A DNA stretch of 43,538 bases, from positions 1-43,538 of the forward strand of contig JABUQX010097488.1 in the NCBI GenBank assembly GCA_015478945.1, read 5' to 3'. The DNA is from Trachelipus rathkii (Eukaryota; Arthropoda; Malacostraca; Isopoda; Trachelipodidae). The notes beneath the pieces were generated by a model. That model was not told the origin of the DNA, did not search any database, and saw only the letters and a program-made list of their open reading frames with translations. This document shows, one piece after another, positions 34,677-43,538 of this stretch. How positions within the stretch are numbered: position 1 is the stretch's first letter; the number at the start of each line of letters is the position of its first letter. The position numbers were made by a program, and so were the translations under genes.

Positions 34677-35494
34677 AAATTAAAATATATAAATATTTAG
34701 GATAAAAAATTATAAACAGATTTAAATATTCAAATCTAAATATATTTATAATAGAAAAAATATATATATATATATTTTAGGCACTGGCATTGCTGGGAGA
34801 GCATAAATATATAGGGTATCTATACAAAGTACATAAATATTATGTTAGTGATAATACTAGAATAAATGATTTATGATCTGATAAAAACTATAAGTACGCA
34901 AATTTCTCATCTCGCAGTGTGTATCACCGTGATTAATTTAATCTTAAAAACACTTTGATTGTTCATAACCTGAAATCAAGAAGGAGCATTGTCTTGATAA
35001 TAGTTTGAGCTCCTCCGTTATATAAACAGACGTTTGAAGGTGGTACTGGAAATATAATTTTTATGCTTGTTGGTTAAAATAATAATACTATTGATGATTC
35101 TGATAATAATAATCTTTTTTATCTTCAATTTTTAGTTTTTTTAATATTTTAATTTAAACCTCATATTATTTTATTAAGGGGGATACCTTTTTCGCGATTT
35201 TTCGTGTAAGGGAAAGATGCCCCGTCGCTTCCGCCAGCTGAGTAGCGAGACAATCCACGACTCTCTTTATCTTTGCTATTTAATCATTTGGGTAATTATC
35301 TTTTTTTAACTAACTAAAAAAAAAAGAGTTTTTGGTAATGACTGATCGCATCTCTTGCAATTGTAAAAATATATAGTACGATATATATGTATATGATAAA
35401 ATATATAATAATACTGATTTCATGTGAACAAGGTTATGATTATAATTATATATTCAGTGATTAATACATATTTTTATAAATTGAACAAGTTCTA
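34677..35494. other. AT-rich DNA, no gene
   Basis: About 800 bp with one GC-richer patch at 35178-35265 (agatgccccgtcgcttccgc) that I cannot identify. No open frames of interest. Confidence 0.5.
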
Positions 35495-35623
35495 CTATAT
35501 ATTATATAATATTATTATTATAAATATAGTATATTATAATATAATATATATTAATATATATTATGATACATAATATTAATATATATATATTATATTAATG
35601 ATATATATAATATATATATTATA

Positions 35624-35661
<38 letters not shown>

Positions 35662-35682
35662 TATATATATATAACTTGGTTC
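35495..35682. repeat. (TA)n tract
   Basis: TA-dominated DNA. The 76-codon minus-strand frame overlapping it is half repeat and not a gene. Confidence 0.9.
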
Positions 35683-35971
35683 CTTCACTTATAAAAGTGT
35701 AATAAGGGTTAAAGTCTCTACGTAATAATGTGTAGCTTGCATTGAATACGAAGAAAGAATCTGGACTAAGGGAACTCTGTCTCTGTTGCAGTCGATTAAC
35801 TCTCAAGCAGTGTCATCAGTGTGTGTACGCATATTAGGAAAACGGCTGTCGCAGGGTAGAACAGATAAGTTCGTATGAGTTTTCTTCTATTTTTAGTTTT
35901 GTTTATTTTATTGTATGAATATCGTTGATATTAAGTTATCGTGGATAAGTGATAATGTATGTTTAATAGAT

Positions 35972-36056
35972 TATACGGGTCATCAGCGGGGGAACGACGG
36001 GGGGGACTTCGTTTCCCCCTCTGTCCACTCGGAGCGGGACTCGAGCCCCTTAAAAA
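35972..36056 (+). repeat. CTCGAG/GACAGAG repeat family, copy D (plus orientation)
   Basis: tacgggtcatcagcggggg, then gggggacttcgtttccccc, ctctgtccac and ggactcgagccccttaaaa. It shares the block order of copies A and C and a 'catcagcggg' start with copy E. ggggg...ccccc forms a local snap-back. It is followed by an A-rich stretch with aac/aaa repeats (36050-36100), which may be a tail. Confidence 0.65.
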
Positions 36057-36514
36057 ATAAATAAACAAAAAATTAAACAAAATTAACAGATATAAATTAA
36101 CATGATAAAATTAAAGCAACATGTGGCAACTCTTCTTTCTCCTATTGGAGGGAACAGATGGGTGAGGTAGAGACAGTCAGCCCGTATCGTCGAGGTCGTG
36201 AGGACGAAAGCTCATTAGAGCATCGATAGTGTCTATTCATGTCGCATATATTTTCGATATATCTTGTGTAGCTTGTTCTTTTTATGTACATTCCTCTGTT
36301 TTAGATTTATCAGTGAATAAAAAAAGATGTGCCTTTATTATTATAACTAATCACTTGTTACTGACATATTATATTAATTTAGCCTTATATATATATATAT
36401 TATTATTTGAATAATAATAAATCGAAAAAATAATCGATTACATTGTTCGATTTACGATTAATAAATATAATCGGTTAACAACCATAGTGTAAGTTGGCGA
36501 ATTCTAACTGATAT
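36057..36514. other. Non-coding DNA, no gene
   Basis: An A-rich start is followed by a normal-composition stretch at 36120-36300 and AT-rich DNA after it. A 61-codon frame at 36229-36414 has no recognisable features. Confidence 0.45.
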
Positions 36515-36605
36515 TTTTATAATATATATTAATATATATAATATATATAATTAATATAATATATATATATATATTCTATAGTATATATATATATATATAT
36601 AATAT
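36515..36605. repeat. (TA)n tract
   Basis: TA repeat of about 90 bp. Confidence 0.9.
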
Positions 36606-36650
36606 ATCTATGATATCCAAGGCGCATCTAACACCTACACCAGGGCTGAG

Positions 36651-36666
36651 TCGGCCTTTAGGCCGA
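36651..36666. other. Perfect short hairpin TCGGCC-TTTA-GGCCGA
   Basis: Six GC-rich pairs with a four-base loop stand out in AT-rich DNA, within the higher-complexity stretch 36610-36720. It could be a relic of a transposon end or a small structured element. It does not look like a terminator, since no T-run follows. Confidence 0.6.
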
Positions 36667-37615
36667 GTTAATCATTATAGAAGAAGACGAATCATCGAGT
36701 TTTCTGTCTCAAGATATGCTATAAGTTGTCGGATAAAAATTCTCTTAATTTTACAAAGTGAAACTTGGCCATATAATGGAAGAATATTCAAATAATAAAA
36801 TAATAAAAGCTTAACAACAATATAAAAACATTAAAAGGTGTAAAATAAGTTTTGCGATTATGAATGAATGCTCATTTTTGAACCTGCTTTTATACTTTTT
36901 CAAACTGTGATCGTGTGACGGTATTGGGAAATGGATGACTCTGAACCCTCTCGTCCCGAACTCCGAATCATTACCAGCTCCTGGTAAGATACCGAATAAG
37001 GCAGATGGGGGTCAAAAAATTTTTAGACAGGTACAACTTATAAGCTTTTATGAGTTGTACAAAACACATTCGCAGTCGGAATTGAAATTATTAAACAAAT
37101 TTGTTTATTGGTTTTTTTCTAATAATTTGATTCTTAAACTTAAATTTTAAGAAGATACCGGGAGATCTTATCTTAACTCTGAGATAGAACACGTAATTTC
37201 TGTTATATCTTCTTATTAAAACAAAGCTTTTTTAATAAAACATTACTTGTCTCTTAATCAATTTGTTCTACCATATGTACCCAGATACCAAGAAATTATA
37301 TTAAATTCCTAATAATTTCAATGAAAAAAAAACTAACTTTTTGACATAAAGGTAGATTCATACTGAGTAGTGGGTTAAAGATTTTTATAGTCGTATTATG
37401 ACTTTGATATTTGAAAGACGACATCAATTTTGATATATTTTTGGGAGGATAAATTGTTATCTGCGGCAAGCTGAAGAGTAATAATATTTTTAACCAATTA
37501 TAGACAATCCAACTAGGAAATTATGAAATTATTATAAATCCGAGAATCATATATCTTGGTGATGATAGGTTTTTTACTAATTTATTGTATATTTTTCCGT
37601 CAGGCTTATCAGGCC
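36667..37615. other. AT-rich DNA, no gene; contains a 30-bp palindrome
   Basis: Frames of 61-71 codons (36610-36795 and 36935-37150) are without recognised domains. The notable structure is the near-perfect palindrome at 37031-37060, with arms gtacaactta... and ...gagttgtac around an AAGCTT centre. Confidence 0.45.
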
Positions 37616-37875
37616 ATATTAATATATATATATATATTATTTTAAATATATAATAATATATTATATTATTTAATATATATATATTATATAATATATTTAA
37701 TATATTATTATATAATATTATATTTATAAAAAAAAAAAATATATATTTATATATATATTTATATAATATCTAGTATTATATATAATATTATATATAGATA
37801 TATATATTTATTATTATATATATAATAGTTATATAATATTATATTAATAATATATATTATATATATATATAGATA
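37616..37875. repeat. (TA)n tract
   Basis: TA/ATT low-complexity DNA with an A-run at 37730-37739. Confidence 0.9.
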
Positions 37876-38500
37876 TGGGGTGATAATTTGGTTTATGAGT
37901 ATGAGAGGAGAGAGAGAGCTGGACGAGGACGGTCGAGAGAGGAGCAGTTAGTTAGATGTAGTGAGAAAGGGAGAGAGCTGGGTTCAGTAAACTGATTCAG
38001 TACTGTTCGTTTTTGTGGAGTCAGGACACCTTTTGTTCCCGGCAAAAAGATATTAATCATTATATACCCATGCGGAGGGATCATATAGTTGAAAAATATT
38101 ACATAAGTTATACTAATTTTCACTGTGAGTTCTAATTATGTTTAAGTATAATTTTTGATTTATTATTAGTCTATAGTTTAAGAAGTATACTTTATTCTTA
38201 TATTATTTACTTTATACTTAACATAATTTGAACTTTGTTATTTTGAGGTTATTAAATTATTAATAAATATAATGGCTTTGATCATATTATAAGGTCAATT
38301 CTCATTTTCAGGTTATTACTGGTATAAAATAGTATTATAATGGTAGTAGTGGAGGTTGTCCTACTACTGGCTGAATATGATGTCCCATTAGGGTTTGAAA
38401 AAAATTGGCCAGACCTATTATTTGGTTTAAAAACACAGACTCATATCTAAAACTACTATTGCTTAATGTTGAAAGTCTTGGAATATCGTATTGCTCATGA
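37876..38500. other. Purine-rich then AT-rich DNA, no gene
   Basis: 37895-37985 is GA-rich on the plus strand (gagagagag strings). The rest is AT-rich. A 76-codon minus-strand frame at 37893-38123 is unlikely to be real. Confidence 0.45.
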
Positions 38501-38647
38501 TTTTTTTTTTTTTTTTTTTATAGGGAGCTAGTAAAAGGGACATAGTGTATATAATATTGCGCTTTAAACAGATTAAGCGCAAGCACTCCTTTTCTTTTAT
38601 GTAAAAATATTTACAACAAGAAACCGTGCAATGTAAGTATGTTGTGG

Positions 38648-38720
38648 CATCAGCGGGACGGGGAAACAATACGGACAGGGGGACGTTTCCATTTCTCGTG
38701 GGGGGGGCGGAGGACCTATA
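38648..38720 (+). repeat. CTCGAG/GACAGAG repeat family, copy E (partial, degraded)
   Basis: catcagcgggacggggaaa, then cggacagggggacgtttcc, then gtgggggggcgg. It matches the first half of copy D (catcagcggggga..., gggggacttcgtttcc) but lacks the CTCGAG block. An A/C-rich stretch (38740-38825; aac, caa repeats) follows, as after copy D. Confidence 0.5.
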
Positions 38721-38739
38721 AACTATAATCAGATAATAT

Positions 38740-38826
38740 GAAACAAAAAAATACAACAAAAACAGAAATAATACAACAACAAAACACAATAACACAAACA
38801 ACACTAAAAACAAAAACAACAACAGG
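38740..38826 (+). repeat. A-rich, CAA/AAC-containing tract
   Basis: Nearly C/T-poor DNA with acaacaaaa-type strings. A minus-strand frame of 119 codons across this tract and copy E is Phe/Leu-rich only because of the composition. It could be the tail of the preceding repeat copy. Confidence 0.7.
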
Positions 38827-38829
38827 GAT

Positions 38830-39200
38830 ATAAAATTATATATATAATATATCTATATTATATAATATAATTATATATATAAGTAATTTTAAACATTTAT
38901 ATATAAAACATATATAATAAACAAGAATTAAAAAAACAATATAAATAGTTTAACATAGTAATTAATATCTATATAATATATATATTTAATACACAGATAC
39001 AAAACGGGGGGGGTTTTCGGAGAACCTCCACGGGGGGGTGAGATAGTCTAAAGATTATAGTATCTATATACCTATATATATTTTAATATATATATAATAA
39101 TAAATATATATATAAATATATATATTTTATATTAATACTATATAATATATATATTATATTATATATTATATATATTATTAATATATATATAATATATACC
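38830..39200. repeat. (TA)n tracts with a G-rich break
   Basis: TA-rich runs surround 39002-39040 (acggggggggttttcgg, cacgggggggtgag). The break may be a further very degraded member of the G-rich repeat family. Confidence 0.75.
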
Positions 39201-39865
39201 GTGTTATTCCACCCGCCCTCCTACCCCCCGGTAAGGGACCGATGAGAACCAAAAATTATTCAACTAGATTTCCGTCTAAATGACTAAGTAGGTGGCGGTA
39301 TACTTACTTTATAGCGGTTAGTTCTTAGGTTAATAATATAATAATAAATATATTAATAAGTAAGTAAAATTATATTTATTTATATTTACCTAGAGTAACT
39401 GTATTAATAAATGGTATTATAGGCTTTCTCTACTTCACTATATTACTATAAATTATATTACTTACATAGTTTTATTTTTTTTTATTACTCACTATTTTTC
39501 TCAATGTGAAACTAAAATTTATAATCCTATAAGTGAATTTCCAAAAACTTGTTATATTCCTTTTTGTGCTTGTGCCTATTTTTGCAAGTGTTTGTAGTAT
39601 TTTTGGAGATTTTTTTTTACATTTTCCGCACTTTAGCAACTGATTAGTATTGTGAATAACGAAAGAAGAATAAGTGCAAATTGTATTCATGATTTGCAAA
39701 AGATTCCTAAGCATCAGGCGGTTTATAGATGCGCTTTCGCACACAATTAGCTATGCCTTTTTTCCCTCGTCGCTCATTGTATATATATAGTAGATTATAG
39801 TTATTATTATTGAGTAATATATGCGTATTTGTATGTATTTTAAAATAACCAAATTCATATACCAC
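39201..39865. other. AT-rich DNA, no gene
   Basis: About 650 bp with a C-rich patch at 39203-39245. A 90-codon minus-strand frame at 39472-39744 is Lys/Ile/Thr-rich without a domain I recognise, and I do not call it a gene. Confidence 0.45.
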
Positions 39866-39980
39866 TATTACATATATATATATATGATAAGGTATATAAT
39901 ATATATATAATATAATAATATATGATATATAACTATATTATATAATATATATATATTATATTAAAGTATAATATATTATG
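39866..39980. repeat. (TA)n tract
   Basis: TA-rich low-complexity DNA. Confidence 0.88.
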
Positions 39981-40034
39981 TGTGGTTGTGGTGTTAGTGT
40001 GTGGTGTTGTGTGTTTGTGTTGTGTTGTGTGCTG
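39979..40034 (+). repeat. GT-rich simple repeat
   Basis: Irregular tg/gtt repeats (gtgtggttgtggtg, gttgtgttgtgtg) directly follow a TA tract. It is a simple repeat with no other feature. Confidence 0.9.
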
Positions 40035-40259
40035 ATATTATTTGCGTTCACTCAGGCGTAGTTTGTTTTGTCCAAATGACAATTTTTAGCTATGTGAAGA
40101 TTACAAACGGAAAATTTAAAACTTATTTTTTATTTTTTCTTCTTTTCTGTTTTTTTTTAAGTAATAAAATATAATTATATTTCAAATTCTACACACTTAT
40201 TTTACTTAAAATTTTTAGTATATAATATATAGTAATATTATATATATACCCGATTTTTT
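40035..40259. other. AT-rich DNA, no gene
   Basis: Short mixed stretch before the pyrimidine-rich block. Nothing recognised. Confidence 0.5.
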
Positions 40260-41572
40260 TATTTTAATTCTCCTGTTTAGGCTGAATCCTTCTTTCTTAG
40301 CTTCCTTCTTCCCTTCTTTCTACTCGGCAAAGGGGATTTGGATCTTGGTTTTATCGCTGTTTGTTTTCTCTTATCTATCCTTTTCTTAACTGGTGTTTGC
40401 AATTTGGGATTTAGAATTGTTTTATTGAGAACCGCTTAATTAGCTTCTAGGCTTCTCTTGGGAGGATTTTGTGCATTCCTTATTCTTCGACCCCTTCTCC
40501 TGATCCTCTATGCCAAGGCATATTGGTGGAGTTTTGCATTTTTTTTATTTTTCTTTTTCTTTTTTTATTCTTTTTTTTTTTTCTTTTTTTCTTTTTTTTT
40601 TACTTGTTTTTTTCTGTCCTGCCCTCCTTGTCCTCACTTCCCTACTTTTCCTCATCTCTTTCTTTTTTCGATTGTAAAATACTTCTCTTTTTCTCTTTCG
40701 CTATCAGTCCTTTCTTTCAATAATAACAGATTCAAACTTTCCTCTCCTGTCTGCTTTCCTCCGCTTGCAAAACTAACGGTCACTAAAAATGTTTCCTTGT
40801 TGTCTTAACACATTTATTCTTGGTTCTAGACTCTTGAGTGCTTTTCTTATGGGGGTTGCGACGATGATTCTATACTTATAAATCTGTTTCTCATAAGCAT
40901 CTTTACTTCTCTTACCTACTTTCTTTACTTTGATTCTCATACTGCTACATTTTTCTTGCTTCTTGTCGAACTTAGTGCTTCAGATCTTCGGTTCGCTAGT
41001 CTTTTTGACTGGTGATCGTATTTGCATCATTTCTCTCTTACCTAACGCGTAGAGGTCGATTCATTTTTCTTAATCTTCTTTATATAGAATACATCGCTTT
41101 ATCTTTTTTTTACTTAAAACTTCTTTTTTATTGCTTTTTTATTTTGCAACTAGGGGCAGGTTTTGTTTTTATGTATATACTTTATATTATATATGATCTT
41201 CTTTATGTATAAGTTATGTAACTTTTTGTATTCTGGATTATATTTAGATAAATATTTAATTATATATTTTATTAATTAACTTTATTATATTTTATTGTAC
41301 TTTAATTGCTATACTTTTCTTCTTATTATGATATTAGTACTTAACTTCTATCTTTTAAGTACTTTCTTTATTCTTCTTATACTATTGATCTTTTTTCTAT
41401 TTTTCTTTATTTTTACTGCTTTTATCTCAACACTTTTATCTTTGAATAGAATTTTTACTTCTTACTTGTTATATAATATTAATTATTAATTATACTTTAT
41501 CTATCTTAGCTTCTTTTCTTTCTTCGTCTTTGTTCTTGCTTTTCTTCTACACCACCCCCCAATCCCCACCCA
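40260..41572 (+). repeat. Pyrimidine-rich (T/C) low-complexity block
   Basis: About 1.3 kb in which the plus strand is overwhelmingly T and C, with T-runs at 40540-40605. Overlapping frames at 40458-40808 and 40469-40723 are Phe/Leu/Ser-rich only because of this composition and could be mistaken for membrane proteins. They show no charged loops, start context or domain. Confidence 0.7.
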
Positions 41573-42036
41573 CCCAAAAAAAAAAAATACGATAAGTAGA
41601 TGCAAACTTAATCCGGAAAAAACATAAGATACAAAAAATTATTTTGATTTCGTTATATTTGATTTATTATATTTAATTAAATAAAAAAAAAAAAAAATAA
41701 AAAAAAATACTGTGATTCTGGATCAAAACTATAACGAAAGGGGCGAGAGATATTTATGGTTTCTCTGAGAAGTTTTAATCTGATGAAGATTCCATTTTGA
41801 AAAAACAAGAATGAAGAATTAACCTACTTACCCTACAGCCACATTAGTATAACGCGACTATTAACAAAAATTACTAAAAATATAAATATAAAAAAATCAA
41901 AATACCAAACAAAAACTAGAAAAAAAAAAAACAAGATACAAAAAATAAAAAAAAAAATAAAAACAAAAAAATAAAAAAAAAAAAAAGAAACAAAATGCAG
42001 GTACAAAACAATAAAAAAAATAACAAAAAAAAATTT
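41573..42036 (+). repeat. A-rich low-complexity block
   Basis: Plus-strand A-runs dominate (41577-41587, 41683-41708 and 41920-42032), with a mixed stretch at 41710-41860. The sharp switch from T/C-rich to A-rich occurs at a C-rich string near 41551-41574. Confidence 0.75.
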
Positions 42037-42775
42037 CCCCTGCCGTCTCCAGGCTTTCCCTCACTCCCATTCCCCTCCTGTAATATCTGGTTCATCGGCC
42101 TCTTCCTGCAATATCTCGATTTCCATCTTTACTCTTCTGCTTGCTTCCCCGACTATTAATCCTTCTATCTTTTGGCTAATAACTCATCATAATAATACAT
42201 TATTAATGCCCCTTATAATCGCCTTCACTCTTATAATTACTTTTGTACTTATTATCTTTGGTTTACACTTTCACTTTCAATAAAATTATCTTTACGGTTC
42301 CATTTTCAACCTTTTTCATTCTTTGCTGTCTTGCTGCTTTCGCTTTTCCTTTAAAATTCTTTATCTAAACACTTTAGGTCAGTTATCGAAACCTTTCAGT
42401 TCTTCTGAACTCTCATTTATTTACTTCTTATTCTTTTTGATTAGTTAGTTTCTTATTATCTACATTAATCACTTTTCCTTATTACTTTTTTATTTCTTCT
42501 TTTTCTTCTTTTTACTTTGCTTCTACATATACTAATGTATCAATTTTAGTTTCTAGTGAACTTTTTAGTGATATTCCTATAATTAATAATCTGGTATTAA
42601 TAATCTTTTCTTAAAAATAATTGTCTGGTCTAAAATCTTCTTAAAAACATTATTATTCGCTTGCGCTTGTCTTCTTTCATCTTTCTATCTAATACTGAGT
42701 ATATTGAATCTATCTAATTAATGATATCGATATTATTCTTTCATATTTTTTTTTTCTTCTTCTTCTTCTTACTTA
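42037..42775 (+). repeat. Second pyrimidine-rich block
   Basis: T/C-dominated plus strand with cttctt strings (42750-42770). No open frame or motif of interest. Confidence 0.7.
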
Positions 42776-43255
42776 ATTTATTAAATTGATTATTGATTAA
42801 TAGTGATATAATTGATTATTAATATGGAAATATGAGAATTGAAATTGATTAGATTAGAAGAATATATATAATTAAGTGATTTTATCTCTGATTAGAATAT
42901 TATAGAGGATATTTAGAATTCTATTATAGATAGTGATAAACAAGAAGTATTATTTTATATGAAGATTAAAGGATAGAAAAAAGTACAGATTGATTAGATA
43001 TAATTGAATATATATTATTGATTAAATTAATTTAAAGAAGAATTAATTAAGATTAGATTAATTCAATAGATAGAATTAGAAAATTGATTAAATAGATAGA
43101 ATTGTTGATGATTTTATTTAGAGTAGGGATTCATTATATTATAAAGAAATATTGAGAATTGTTATATGAAGATAATGAAAAGAAGAATATGATTACAGTA
43201 TAGATATTAATGTAATGGAAGAAGCAAGATTATTTAAAAAATTTTACAAACTAAT
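42776..43255 (+). repeat. A/G/T-rich, C-depleted block
   Basis: About 480 bp with almost no C. It contains gattagatt/gaagaat-type strings, opposite in bias to the preceding block. Confidence 0.65.
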
Positions 43256-43538
43256 CGATGATAAAATTGTAAATTCACATTGATATTTCTGCTTAAAGCA
43301 TATGAACGAAGAACGGCACATTTTCTACCGCACCACAATAAAGTAATAGAAGACCTGGGTATCCGTCTTTGTGGGACCGTGATATAGTATATAGTAATAA
43401 TATAAAAGAATAAAGAATAGTGAATATATAGTACAATGAAATTAAGAACTGAAATTACTAATATTAAAATTCCTTGAATAATAATAACATATAGGGAATT
43501 ATATATATAAAATTATATATAAAACATATAGCATTAAT
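43256..43538. other. AT-rich DNA to the window end, no gene
   Basis: A short normal-composition stretch (43285-43385) is followed by AT-rich DNA. Nothing recognised. Confidence 0.5.

Noticed and set aside
36195..36225. Hammerhead-ribozyme-like string gtgaggacgaaagctc
   Set aside because: The core needs CUGANGA, then stem II, then GAAA. Here the first base differs and there is no stem II, so it cannot form the fold. Other CTGATGA strings (about 1024, 15630 and 41780) also lack a stem II and GAAA partner.
38463..38822. 119-codon minus-strand open frame with a hydrophobic N-terminus like a signal peptide
   Set aside because: The hydrophobic part comes from translating an A-rich/CAA tract in reverse, and the rest crosses a dispersed repeat copy and a T-run.
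40458..40808. 116-codon open frame resembling a multi-pass membrane protein
   Set aside because: Its Phe/Leu/Ser content is produced by the T/C-rich low-complexity block. Two overlapping frames look equally hydrophobic, and there is no domain or start context.
1..43538. An undescribed defence, biosynthetic or regulatory gene system
   Set aside because: No intact multi-domain coding region, no conserved gene cluster and no coherent set of neighbours is visible. The readable coding traces are all transposon fossils.

Overview
This window looks like a piece of a eukaryotic, most likely animal, nuclear genome. It is very AT-rich, saturated with imperfect (TA)n microsatellite, and has CT, ATT, GT and homopolymer tracts. 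It shows no bacterial-style gene packing, ribosome binding sites or operons. The only coding traces I can recognise belong to transposable elements: a hAT-superfamily transposase, the 3' end of a non-LTR retrotransposon polyprotein, and a pair of long direct repeats that look like LTRs. These families, together with the abundance of dinucleotide repeats, would suit an arthropod (decapod crustaceans come to mind). That guess rests on general knowledge and is weak. No intact host gene, rRNA, complete tRNA, CRISPR array or operon is visible.

Layout. 1-1.25 kb: moderately complex non-coding DNA, a small diverged tandem array and an ATT-rich block. 1.27-3.8 kb: a decayed, multiply frameshifted hAT transposase interrupted by about 0.84 kb of unrelated DNA. 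3.83-7.3 kb: a CT tract followed by about 3 kb of (TA)n, with one GC-richer island at 5.95-6.2 kb. 7.3-7.6 kb: an island with tRNA-like pieces (a perfect T-arm-like hairpin and an A-box-like string). About 9.3-17.97 kb: a probable very old LTR retrotransposon, with two co-linear direct repeats of about 0.66 kb flanking about 7.3 kb in which no protein domain can be read. 18-20.2 kb: TA tracts and AT-rich DNA. 20.2-21.4 kb: fossil 3' end of a non-LTR retrotransposon. 21.68-21.83 kb: a cluster of AAGTAC motifs. 22-27 kb: AT-rich DNA with no gene, including a diverged 125-bp tandem duplication near 27 kb. 27.45-27.97 kb: a striking composite fold-back element. It contains two of the copies of a dispersed family built around CTCGAG and GGGGGACAGAGGGGG; other copies lie at 28.6, 36.0 and 38.6 kb. 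29-39 kb: long TA tracts alternating with featureless AT-rich DNA. 40.2-43.25 kb: alternating pyrimidine-rich and purine-rich blocks of strong strand asymmetry.

The genes do not work together in any pathway. The window is best read as a transposon graveyard embedded in simple repeats. Widespread frameshifts may be partly age and partly sequencing or assembly error, and these cannot be separated from one sequence. I found no convincing evidence of an undescribed functional system. The best candidates for follow-up are the fold-back element with its dispersed relatives, and the LTR pair.
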